DNA from: Lachnospiraceae bacterium A2
GTDB lineage: Bacteria > Bacillota > Clostridia > Lachnospirales > Lachnospiraceae
Direction of reading: 5' to 3'
Length of the DNA stretch: 64,000 bases
Assembly (NCBI GenBank): GCA_000403315.2
Contig: KE159636.1
Location: 711,358 to 775,357 of the forward strand
Shown here one piece after another: positions 52,789 to 60,078 of the stretch (the first letter of the stretch is position 1; each line of letters begins with the position of its first letter). The position numbers were made by a program, and so were the translations under genes. The notes below the pieces were generated by a model. That model was not told the DNA's origin, ran no database searches, and was given only the letters and a program-made list of their open reading frames with translations.

Positions 52789-52861
52789 GTCTGGGGACAG
52801 AACTGCTTTGACTCTGCCAGAATTTGAGTTTCCCCATTTTTTATAATAGCCGATATGATAG

Positions 52862-52992
52862 AGCCAAAAGGCCTTGCTGCCTTTGGCAGCATGGGCATCT
52901 TGCACAAAAAGCGTCTGGAAAGCTAACTTTTCAGAGCGCTTTTATGTGCAAAGTGTTTCCAGCACTTTGTGATGGAAACCTTTTGGTACTAT
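52862..52992. repeat. 131-bp imperfect hairpin between spoVFA and an unknown gene
   Basis: Outer arms around CCAAAAGG and CCTTTTGG, then TTGCACAAAAAGCG pairing with CGCTTTTATGTGCAA, make a long imperfect stem-loop. No second copy was seen in the window. The rest of this 420-bp gap holds two divergent promoters; no gene. Confidence 0.55.
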
Positions 52993-53028
52993 GAATTGTA
53001 AAATGGGGAAACTTAAATGCCAGAAGCC

Positions 53029-53057
53029 TTGTAAGTTATAGGGAATTTTGGTATCAT
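53029..53057 (+). promoter_or_regulatory. Promoter of the acidic-protein/YgjP operon
   Basis: TTGTAA at 53029-53034, 17-base spacer, TATCAT at 53052-53057 with TGG before it. The first start codon is 97 bases downstream. Confidence 0.55.
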
Positions 53058-53153
53058 AGAATTTCAGGAAACAGGGCGGCAGGGCAAGGGGAACCAGATA
53101 TCCCATTGTGGCCCTGGCTGATATTGACGGAATAATCTTCAGGAGGAAGGGAC

Positions 53154-53663
53154 ATGTATATTACAGAAAAATACTGGGGCGGATTAATTGGCGGTTCAGA
53201 CGACAGCCTGACGCTGGTGGAGCATTTGGCAGGGAAGCAGAAGGAGGAGGTTCCTTTTGGGGAAATATTTTCTGATTTTGGCCTGGACAGGCTTCACGGC
53301 GAGTTCCGGGAGCCGGAGATCCCCCTTGCCTATGAGGATCCCGAAGGGTGGGAGGTGTCCATTTATTCTGCTATTGGGCTGATTGCAGACCTTGCCGCAT
53401 TGCTGCTGGAGTGCAAGGAGAATGGGAGCGTGGATTTAAACATGCTGTTCTTTGGGGAGGATGAGGAGGGCAGCTTGGACACAAGGGTGCCCGTTGTTAC
53501 AATTACGGCAGCTCCGGAGGAGCACAGGCTGGTAAACCAGGCCCTGATGGATTTTGCCAGAGAGCCGCTTGCCTATGGCCTGGGCGAACTGGAAACAGAG
53601 GAAGATATACTGGAGCTGGCTGCCCTTTGCGGGGAATTAAGGAAAGAGCTGTATGAGGAATAG
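53154..53663 (+). CDS. Conserved-looking acidic protein of unknown function
   Basis: 169 residues, strongly acidic, soluble, no signal or membrane segment. ATG 53154 follows AGGAGGAAGG. It begins MYITEKYWGGLIGGSDDSLT and contains IYSAIGLIADLAALLLE. The look is that of small single-domain proteins such as immunity proteins, but no family was recognised. It stands 12 bases before the YgjP-like gene, so the two are probably one transcript. Confidence 0.7.
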   Translation: MYITEKYWGGLIGGSDDSLTLVEHLAGKQKEEVPFGEIFSDFGLDRLHGEFREPEIPLAYEDPEGWEVSIYSAIGLIADLAALLLECKENGSVDLNMLFFGEDEEGSLDTRVPVVTITAAPEEHRLVNQALMDFAREPLAYGLGELETEEDILELAALCGELRKELYEE

Positions 53664-53675
53664 AGGGAAAATTGG

Positions 53676-54446
53676 ATGGAACCATATCAATTAACACGGA
53701 GCAAACGAAAAAGCCTCTCCATTGTAATTGGAAGGGATGGGACGGTACAGGTAAAGGCGCCGAATTGGCTGCCAAAGCACCAAATAGACCAGTTTATCCA
53801 GCAGAAGGCGGGATGGATTGAGGAGAAACGGTCTGAGGTTTCCATGCGGGAGCGGGAGCGGCCAGCCCATACTTTTCAGGAGGGGGATGTGTTCCTGTAT
53901 TTGGGGGAGCCATATCGGCTGGTATTTCGCACCCCGCCCCAGGGACGGCAGGGGGACGGCTGTCAGGCAAATGGAGAGGTCCAGGGGATTTCCCTTTGCC
54001 AAAAGGAAAATATTTTGGAAATGGAACTAAGGGCAGGGCAGGCAGAAGCTGCCACCGTGCAAAAGCATCTGGAAGGATGGTATATTTCCCAGGCAAAGCA
54101 GGTGTTCCCGGAGCGGGCCAGCCAGTATTACCCACTGGTTTCCAAGCTGGCAGGGGAGATGGGGAAAGAGATTTTCCCAGTGAACCGCATTGTGGTCCGC
54201 AACCAGAAAACCCGGTGGGGGAGCTGCAGCAGCAAGGGGAACCTGAATTTTAACTGGCGGCTCCTGATGGCCCCGGCAAAGGTGCTGGATTATGTGGTAG
54301 TGCATGAATTGTGCCACCTTGCCTATTTGGACCATTCGAAGCAGTTTTGGCAGATGGTAGCCGCTGTTTTGCCTGACTGCAGGGAACGCAGGAATTGGCT
54401 GAAAACCCATGGGATGTATCTGGATTGGGAACTGGGACCGCAGTAA
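53676..54446 (+). CDS. YgjP-like (DUF45/M48-type) metallopeptidase
   Basis: 256 residues. The C-terminal half has the family core: RNQKTRWGSCSSKGNLNFNW, then the zinc motif HELCHLAYLDHSKQFW (HExxH with a third histidine). The N-terminal half is beta-rich (ITRSKRKSLSIVIGRDGTVQVKAP-like start). This group (WLM-related, YgjP) is widespread with unknown substrates and is often placed next to restriction or repair genes. The start lacks a strong ribosome site, suggesting coupling to the gene before it. Confidence 0.9.
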   Translation: MEPYQLTRSKRKSLSIVIGRDGTVQVKAPNWLPKHQIDQFIQQKAGWIEEKRSEVSMRERERPAHTFQEGDVFLYLGEPYRLVFRTPPQGRQGDGCQANGEVQGISLCQKENILEMELRAGQAEAATVQKHLEGWYISQAKQVFPERASQYYPLVSKLAGEMGKEIFPVNRIVVRNQKTRWGSCSSKGNLNFNWRLLMAPAKVLDYVVVHELCHLAYLDHSKQFWQMVAAVLPDCRERRNWLKTHGMYLDWELGPQ

Positions 54447-54523
54447 TGTGCAGGTGCTGGAAGTATGCTGCCAAGGGCTGCAGGATGTCCGCAGATGTTT
54501 GGGCTTATGGAAAGGAGGCTGTA

Positions 54524-54910
54524 ATGAAAGGGATCGTTTTGCTTTTTCAATTTTTAGATAAAGATAAGAAAAATAAGCTTATCCGGGCATTGCTCCCGCT
54601 TCGGGTAAGGATCCGGGAGGTTGCCAGGGAAGATTATTTGCAGCCGGTGGGGTATCTGGCAGGGAATAAGGAAATATCCCCTGTGGAAACAAAGTATGAT
54701 GGGGATGGGCTGGCGGGGGAGCTGCTTTTGATGGCAGGGTTATCCAGCCCGCAGGTGGATCTGGTGCTTAGGGCTATCCGCAAATCTGGGGCTGGCCCCA
54801 TACCCTATAAGGCGGTGCTGACGCCGTCGAACCAAAATTGGGATGCTTTGAAGCTGTTCCAAGAAATCAAGGCGGAGCATGAACAGATGAGGAATGGGCA
54901 GCAGGGATAG
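54524..54910 (+). CDS. DUF3783 domain protein
   Basis: 128 residues. The C-terminal block GPIPYKAVLTPSNQNWDALKLFQEI is the DUF3783 signature; the N-terminal part is a small alpha/beta domain (VRIREVAREDYLQPVGYLAG). ATG 54524 is fixed by AAAGGAGGC; the frame is open further upstream inside the YgjP gene. The function is unknown. Confidence 0.75.
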   Translation: MKGIVLLFQFLDKDKKNKLIRALLPLRVRIREVAREDYLQPVGYLAGNKEISPVETKYDGDGLAGELLLMAGLSSPQVDLVLRAIRKSGAGPIPYKAVLTPSNQNWDALKLFQEIKAEHEQMRNGQQG

Positions 54911-54938
54911 TTGTTATCATTTAAAAGGAGAATAGGTT

Positions 54939-56960
54939 ATGGCTATGAAAAAAGTAAAACAAGGAATAGCAGCCGCATTGGCGGCTGCATTAGTGCTGCA
55001 GGGTGCGCCAATGCCTGTACAGGCAGCGTCGCAGGATGCTGGGGCGGCAGTACAGGGCGAAACGGTACCAGGGCCGGGGATAAAGGGGGCGGCCCAAAAG
55101 GAAGCGGTCGGCATCAATGTTGCATACCATACGCAGGATGAAATAAGGGCTTATATTAAGAATTCAGGCGCAGGGATATCGGATGCTGTGACATTTCAGG
55201 AAAACCCGGTGACAGAAGCGCCCTTCGGTTTGGGGAAGCTGTCAAATGAAACATTGGATTCAGCAGTGAAGATGCTGAACCAAATCCGTTATATTGCCGG
55301 GATTCCGTATGATGTGGCGCTGGATGATAGTTATAATGAAAAAGCGCAGGCTGCATCATTGGTGAACTATGTGAACGGTAAAATGACACATTACCCTACG
55401 AAACCGGAGGGCATGGCGGATGAGATGTTTGCATTAGGAGAGAGTGGCGCAGGTTCTTCGAACATTGCATGGGGCAGCAGCGCTTCATGGAAATTGAACC
55501 GTTTTATTGTCATGAGTTGGATGGAGGATGGCGACAGCTCTAATATTGACAGTGTTGGGCATAGGCGGTGGCTTTTGAACCCTTCCATGAAGAAAACAGG
55601 ATTTGGCCTTGTAAACGGGGTAAATGGGACATATAGTGCAGTTTATGCCTTTGATAGATCTGGGCAGGCAGAACATTATGGCGTGATGTGGCCTGCCCAG
55701 AATATGCCCACAGACTATTTTAATAACAAATTCCCATGGTCGGTTTCTATGGGGACGGAAGTGGATGCATCTGCTGTCGCTGTCACGCTGACACGGGCCA
55801 GTGACGGCAAGGTATGGAATTTTTCCCAATCATCAGCAGATGGGGCATTTTATGTCAACAATGACAATTACGGGCAAAAGGGCTGTATTATTTTCCGTCC
55901 AAATGATGTAGCCGGTTACCAAGATGGAGATAGCTACCATGTAAATATTACTGGCTTAAGCGGCGGGGATGTTTCCTATACCGTGAATTTCTTTGATTTA
56001 GATGTACCGGGCACTGGGGCAGCATCTGTGGACGCTGTGTCCGTAATCCCAGGCATTACAACTGTAACGGCAGGGAACACACAGCAGTTCAGAGAAAGTG
56101 TAACTGTCCAAAACGGCGCAGCAAAAACGGTAACATGGAGCGTGGAAGGGAATCAGTCTGCAAACACTAAAATCAGCCAGGCCGGGCTGCTGACAGTGGC
56201 AGAAGATGAAACGGCTGCAATTCTGACTGTGCGGGCAACTTCAACCCTTGACGCTACGAAGTTTGGGGAAGCATCCGTTTCTGTGGTACGAAAACCGTCA
56301 GGGACAGGCAACGGGGGCAGCAATGAGGATACAAATACAGATAATCCAGGAACTGGGGATACGGACACCAAGAATCCGGGAACTGGGGATGCGGACACCA
56401 AGAATCCGGGAACTGGGAATACGGATACTGAAAAACCAACCACCAGCAGCACGCTTCCTGCAAAAGGCAAAACATATACCGTAGGCGTCCTTAAGTACAA
56501 GGTGACAAAATCAGCAGCCAAAAACGGCACAGTAACCGTAACTGCCCCAAAGAAAAAGAATTACAGGACAATAACAATCCCTAAGACTGTGAAAATTGGC
56601 AAGTATACATTTAAGGTAACGTCTATTGCAAGCAAGGCTTTCAAAAACAATAAAAACTTAAAGAAAGCAGTCATTGGGGACAATGTAACCACCATTGGCG
56701 CATCTGCATTTGAAGGCGACAGGCAGCTTACAACCGTTATCATCGGCAAGGGCGTGACAAAAATTGAGAGCAAGGCGTTTAAAGGGGATGCAAAGCTTGC
56801 AACAATTAAAATCAACACGAAGAAGTTAAAGACAGTGAAAAAGGACGCATGGAAGGGCATTGCGAAAAAGGCGAAATTCAAAGTGCCCAAGGGAAAAGCC
56901 AAAGCGTATAAGAGCCTTCTGAAAAAAGGCGGCCTGCCTGCAAAGGCAAGTGTAAAATAA
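54939..56960 (+). CDS. Secreted CAP-domain protein with Big2-like and BspA-type leucine-rich repeats
   Basis: 673 residues. Signal peptide (residues 1-30, VQAAS). CAP/SCP domain about residues 85-215 with LNQIRYIAG, NYVNGKMTHYP and IDSVGHRRWLLNPS. A beta domain and a Big2-like Ig module (PGITTVTAGNTQQF ... ILTVRATS) follow. Then come three copies of a ten-residue unit NPGTGDTDTK and C-terminal BspA-like LRR_5 repeats (YTFKVTSIASKAFKNNKNLK, VTTIGASAFEGDRQLT). No LPXTG anchor, so it is probably secreted or loosely wall-bound; a surface adhesion or host-interaction role is likely. RBS AAAAGGAG precedes the ATG. Confidence 0.9.
   Translation: MAMKKVKQGIAAALAAALVLQGAPMPVQAASQDAGAAVQGETVPGPGIKGAAQKEAVGINVAYHTQDEIRAYIKNSGAGISDAVTFQENPVTEAPFGLGKLSNETLDSAVKMLNQIRYIAGIPYDVALDDSYNEKAQAASLVNYVNGKMTHYPTKPEGMADEMFALGESGAGSSNIAWGSSASWKLNRFIVMSWMEDGDSSNIDSVGHRRWLLNPSMKKTGFGLVNGVNGTYSAVYAFDRSGQAEHYGVMWPAQNMPTDYFNNKFPWSVSMGTEVDASAVAVTLTRASDGKVWNFSQSSADGAFYVNNDNYGQKGCIIFRPNDVAGYQDGDSYHVNITGLSGGDVSYTVNFFDLDVPGTGAASVDAVSVIPGITTVTAGNTQQFRESVTVQNGAAKTVTWSVEGNQSANTKISQAGLLTVAEDETAAILTVRATSTLDATKFGEASVSVVRKPSGTGNGGSNEDTNTDNPGTGDTDTKNPGTGDADTKNPGTGNTDTEKPTTSSTLPAKGKTYTVGVLKYKVTKSAAKNGTVTVTAPKKKNYRTITIPKTVKIGKYTFKVTSIASKAFKNNKNLKKAVIGDNVTTIGASAFEGDRQLTTVIIGKGVTKIESKAFKGDAKLATIKINTKKLKTVKKDAWKGIAKKAKFKVPKGKAKAYKSLLKKGGLPAKASVK
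56343..56432 (+). repeat. Three in-frame 30-bp repeats in the CAP/LRR gene
   Basis: Units start at 56343, 56373 and 56403 and each begins AATCC(A/G)GGAACTGGG; they encode the linker NPGTG(D/N)xDT. The high identity suggests recent slippage. Confidence 0.9.
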
Positions 56961-56975
56961 AAGGGAATGTAAAAG

Positions 56976-57118
56976 AAGCCAAATACCCCGCAGCAAGCTA
57001 CGGGGCATGACCTAGATTGTTCTTTCCGCCCCAAGGGGCGGGGTATTTGCCCCTCGCGGCTTTCGCCAAATATCCGCGCGAGCGCGGCTGCTTGGCTCAT
57101 TGCTCGCGGGAATAAAAA
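56976..57118. repeat. 143-bp family C repeat (copy 2, inverse orientation)
   Basis: It is the reverse complement of copy 1 at 31481-31623, homologous over the whole length. It follows the CAP/LRR gene by 15 bases. The 576-bp gap up to the DeoR gene is filled by this element, a family E element with hairpins, and the DeoR promoter/operators; there is no gene. Confidence 0.8.
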
Positions 57119-57254
57119 GGCGCAGCCCATATCATAAAAAAATACAGACAGGCGGAGGAACTGCCTCACTAAGCGGAAAATATGTAAAATTAGCCAGCAT
57201 AAATGTTTATGCGGCTATGCCATGCAGTATTTTTCTTAGTGGGGCGGTTTTTTT

Positions 57255-57310
57255 ATTCTATAGGAAAGACCTTGTCACTCTAACGCGTGAAAGTATCTTT
57301 CCTATAGAAT
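57255..57310. repeat. Family E element (copy 2)
   Basis: Inverted ends ATTCTATAGGAAAGA and TCTTTCCTATAGAAT. The centre is like copy 1 (CTTGT, AC, CTAA, GCGTGAAAG). It is followed, as copy 1 is, by AATAAAAAAGCTC and strong hairpins. Confidence 0.75.
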
Positions 57311-57328
57311 AAAAAAGCTCTTATCGCA

Positions 57329-57402
57329 CTGCGGCGGGTATGAAATCTGTCGCAAAGCGACCCGCCGCAGACGGAGAATCCCGCAAAGCAGGATTCTTTC
57401 TT
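57329..57402 (+). terminator. Two hairpins after the family E copy
   Basis: CTGCGGCGGG at 57329-57338 pairs perfectly with CCCGCCGCAG at 57361-57370. GAATCC at 57376 pairs with GGATTC ending 57396, followed by TTTCTT. The second is terminator-like on the plus strand, ahead of the DeoR promoter. Confidence 0.5.
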
Positions 57403-57443
57403 GTACATGTTTCACAAAAACATTCCTGCAATTTTGTGAATAG

Positions 57444-57524
57444 TTTTGATTGAAAATGAAGGAAAATGATGGTATTATACATTTACAATCAAAAACAACA
57501 AAAATCAATCAAAACAAATCAAAC
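57444..57524 (+). promoter_or_regulatory. Promoter and direct-repeat operators of the fruR-like operon
   Basis: TTGAAA at 57450-57455 and TATTAT at 57473-57478 (17-base spacer, extended TGG). TTTTGATTG overlaps the -35, and CAATCAAAA, ATCAATCAAAAC and AAATCAAAC follow downstream of the -10. Repeats of TGATT/AATCA are typical DeoR-family sugar-regulator operators. Autoregulation by the first gene product is likely. Confidence 0.65.
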
Positions 57525-57536
57525 GAGGGAACCAAG

Positions 57537-58292
57537 ATGTTATTAGAAAAACGGCTGGAAGAAATCCTGAAATTAGTGGAAAAAAACGGCAGCGTCACAG
57601 TACAGGAACTGACAGAGTACCTGCAGGCGTCTGAATCCACCATCCGCAGGGATTTATGCCTGCTGGATGAAGAAGGGAAACTGAATAAGGTACATGGGGG
57701 CGCCACTGCCATCAATGCACTTTATGCCAGTGCAAGGGATGTGGAGATTGGATACCGCAAAAACTTAAACCGGGAAGAAAAAGGGGAAATCGCCAAATAT
57801 GCGGCTGCCCTGATAAAGCCCAACGATTTGGTGTTTTTGGATGCCGGGACCACCACGGAGCGGGTCATTGATTTTATCACGGAAAAAAAGGCCGTGTATG
57901 TAACAAATGCTATCGGCCATGCCAAGCGCCTTGTGCAGGCAGGCTGCGAAGCACATATCCTGGGTGGGAAATTCAAGCTTTCCACAGAAGCCATCGTGGG
58001 GATTGAAACGGTGTCCGAACTGGAAAAATTCAATTTTACCCTTGGCTTTATCGGAACCAATGGAATCAGCCGGACCGCAGGGTTTTCTACCCCGGATATT
58101 GACGAGGCCATGGTAAAGCGCAGGGCACTCATGCAGTGCCGCAGGCCTTATATTTTAGGGGATTCCGGCAAATTCAACCAAATTTCGCCAATAACCTTCG
58201 CCGGGATTGAGGACGCGGAACTGATTACCACAGAAATTAAGCATGGAAGTTTCCGGGATTTAGAAAACATTATTGAAACAGCAAAGAAATAG
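57537..58292 (+). CDS. DeoR-family transcriptional regulator, FruR-like
   Basis: 251 residues: N-terminal DeoR helix-turn-helix (EILKLVEKNGSVTVQELTEY, ASESTIRRDLCLLDEEGKL, VHGGA) and C-terminal sugar-phosphate-binding domain (VFLDAGTTTERVI, IGTNGIS, DSGKF). ATG 57537 follows CGAGGGA; the frame reaches 57450 through the promoter. It is followed by a 1-phosphofructokinase-type gene and HPr, so fructose 1-phosphate is the probable effector. Confidence 0.92.
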   Translation: MLLEKRLEEILKLVEKNGSVTVQELTEYLQASESTIRRDLCLLDEEGKLNKVHGGATAINALYASARDVEIGYRKNLNREEKGEIAKYAAALIKPNDLVFLDAGTTTERVIDFITEKKAVYVTNAIGHAKRLVQAGCEAHILGGKFKLSTEAIVGIETVSELEKFNFTLGFIGTNGISRTAGFSTPDIDEAMVKRRALMQCRRPYILGDSGKFNQISPITFAGIEDAELITTEIKHGSFRDLENIIETAKK

Positions 58293-58309
58293 CAGGGAAG
58301 GAGAACAAC

Positions 58310-59221
58310 ATGATTTACACAGTAACTTTTAACCCAAGTTTGGATTATATCGTAAGTGTGGATGGCTTTACCTTGGGGCGTGTGAACCGCACCACGAAGG
58401 AATTGGTCTACCCAGGCGGGAAAGGCGTGAACGTTTCGCTGGTGTTAAAAAACCTTGGGATGGAAAATACAGCCCTTGGGTTTATTGCAGGGTTTACCGG
58501 CACGGAGATTGAGCGGGGCTTAAAGGAGTGGGGCTGCCTGACGGATTTTATCAAAATTCCCGAAGGCATGTCCAGAATCAACATGAAGCTGCGCTCCCGG
58601 GAAGAAAGCGAAATTAACGGACAGGGGCCAAGGATTTCCGAGGATGCCCTGGAAGAACTTTACCGGAAATTAGACGCTATGGAGCCGGGGGATGTGCTGG
58701 TACTGGCCGGGAGCATCCCAAACAGTATGCCGGATTCCAGTTATGAACAGATTTTGGCCCGGGTACAGGGCAGGCATATCCGTTCCGTGGTAGACGCCAC
58801 CGGGGATTTGCTGGTAAATGTGCTGAAATACCATCCGTTCCTGATTAAGCCCAACAACCATGAGCTGGAGGAAATTTTCCATGTGCCCATGGACAGCAAA
58901 GAAACGATCGTTGCCCATGCGAAGAAAATGCAGGAAATGGGGGCGGAAAATGTACTGATTTCCATGGCAGGGGACGGCGCGATTTTGGTAGCGGCAGACG
59001 GGAGCGTTTGGCAGAGCCCAGCGCCCAAAGGCAATGTTGTGAACTCCGTTGGGGCGGGGGATTCCATGGTGGCAGGGTTTATCACCGGGTACTTAAAGAG
59101 CCAAAGCTATGAAGAAGCTTTCCATATGGGAATCTGCACCGGGAGCGCAAGCGCATTTTCAGAACGCCTTGCAACCCAGGAAGAAGTTGACGGTATTTTG
59201 GGGCAAATGGGCTGGAAGTAA
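58310..59221 (+). CDS. fruK: 1-phosphofructokinase-family hexose kinase
   Basis: 303-residue PfkB kinase that phosphorylates fructose 1-phosphate (or tagatose 6-phosphate) to the bisphosphate. The motifs are VNRTTKELVYPGGKGVNVS, the anion-hole and catalytic aspartate NSVGAGDSMVAGF, and IKPNNHELEEIF. RBS GGAAGGAGAAC, 17 bases after the regulator gene. Between FruK and LacC, the DeoR context favours FruK. Confidence 0.9.
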   Translation: MIYTVTFNPSLDYIVSVDGFTLGRVNRTTKELVYPGGKGVNVSLVLKNLGMENTALGFIAGFTGTEIERGLKEWGCLTDFIKIPEGMSRINMKLRSREESEINGQGPRISEDALEELYRKLDAMEPGDVLVLAGSIPNSMPDSSYEQILARVQGRHIRSVVDATGDLLVNVLKYHPFLIKPNNHELEEIFHVPMDSKETIVAHAKKMQEMGAENVLISMAGDGAILVAADGSVWQSPAPKGNVVNSVGAGDSMVAGFITGYLKSQSYEEAFHMGICTGSASAFSERLATQEEVDGILGQMGWK

Positions 59222-59277
59222 GGATAACAGCAGGACAGTAAAAAAACAAATAAAATGAAAGAAAAGGAGAAAAAATT

Positions 59278-59535
59278 ATGAAAACATTTGATTACACAAT
59301 TACAGACCCAGAAGGGATCCACGCAAGGCCGGCAGGGATTTTAGTGAAGGAAGCAGGAAAATTTGCCAGCAAGATCACCATGGCAAAGGATGGGAAAGAA
59401 GTTGACGCAAAGCGGATTTTCGGCATTATGGGCCTTGGGGTGAAGAAAGGGAACACAGTAACCGTGAAAGTAGAGGGGGAAGACGAAGAAGCAGCATACA
59501 GTATGCTGGAAACATTTTTCAAAGAAAACTTATAA
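59278..59535 (+). CDS. HPr-family phosphocarrier protein with Arg at position 46
   Basis: 85 residues. The active-site His15 is intact (GIHARPAG). The position equal to regulatory Ser46 of Bacillus HPr is Arg in DAKRIFGIMGLG, so HPr kinase could not modify it there. It should carry phosphate in the PTS but not serve as the Ser-P co-repressor. It is the third gene of the fruR-fruK operon; the sugar-specific EII is not in the window. Confidence 0.92.
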   Translation: MKTFDYTITDPEGIHARPAGILVKEAGKFASKITMAKDGKEVDAKRIFGIMGLGVKKGNTVTVKVEGEDEEAAYSMLETFFKENL

Positions 59536-59593
59536 TATGGCATACCGAAATGGGGGTATGGAACACGCAGGAGTACATATTTATAGTTAACCG

Positions 59594-59759
59594 CTAGAGC
59601 GTGTCTGAAAATTGCTTTCTGACAGATGTATTCTACAATTTGTGGGAGATTTTTGCCAAATGAAGGAGGCGTAGCGGGCTACGTTGACTGAATTTGGCAG
59701 AAATATGCCGCAAATTAGGGGATGCAGATGGCGGGAATGAATTTTCAGACACGCTCTAG
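59594..59759. repeat. 166-bp palindromic element, family F (copy 2)
   Basis: Ends CTAGAGCGTGTCTGAAAATT and complement; same length as the copy at 49486-49651 but inverted. Tip hairpin CGTAGC-GG-GCTACG at 59670-59683 inside GCCAAAT/ATTTGGC. First of three different repeat families packed into about 300 bases after the HPr gene. The 543-bp gap to asnA has no gene. Confidence 0.88.
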
Positions 59760-59772
59760 GGCAATAGATACC

Positions 59773-59828
59773 AAAAAGGGCTGTCGCATTACTTGTATAT
59801 GTTTTGCTTAGTGCGACAGCCCCTTTTT
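59773..59828. repeat. Compact family D element (copy 4), terminator-like
   Basis: AAAAAGGGCTGTCGCA pairs with TGCGACAGCCCCTTTTT around a loop containing TATATGTTTTGC. The flanking A- and T-runs make it a bidirectional intrinsic terminator on paper. Sequence matches the right part of 26303-26556. Confidence 0.75.
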
Positions 59829-59832
59829 CATC

Positions 59833-59889
59833 TTGTAGGAAAGGCCGTGTTACTGCAAAGTGTTAAAGTCCATGGCTTTCCTATAAGAT
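59833..59889. repeat. Family E element (copy 3)
   Basis: CTTGTAGGAAAGGCC and GGCTTTCCTATAAG form the inverted ends; the centre (GTGTTACTGCAAAGTGTTAAAG) is diverged from copies 1 and 2. It abuts the family D hairpin directly. Confidence 0.7.
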
Positions 59890-60019
59890 AAAAATAGAGA
59901 TGCGCAGGGTCTGCCCCAGCGAAGCGAGGGTACTCGTGCGAATAGAAGATGTCACTGCGTGACCGCACTCGGCGCAGCAAAGTGTCCAAGCCCCTCATGA
60001 GTGAGGGGGAGGGGAGCTG

Positions 60020-60045
60020 AAGTGGGCTTGCCCACTTTGTTTCTT
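60020..60045 (+). terminator. Hairpin between the repeats and asnA
   Basis: AAGTGGGC at 60020-60027 pairs with GCCCACTT at 60030-60037, followed by TGTTTCTTT. It would stop plus-strand transcripts before the convergent asnA gene. The sequence from 59890 to 60019 is GC-rich and unassigned. Confidence 0.5.
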
Positions 60046-60078
60046 TATAGGATTATTATGTTACTAAATTTTGCCATG

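Noticed and set aside
52734..52907. 58-residue N-terminal extension of SpoVFA
   Set aside because: It contains the predicted sigma-K promoter region and lacks similarity; GGAGG fixes the start at 52733.
59890..60019. GC-rich block after the E repeat as a structured RNA gene
   Set aside because: No consistent fold, promoter or second copy could be seen by eye; left unassigned.
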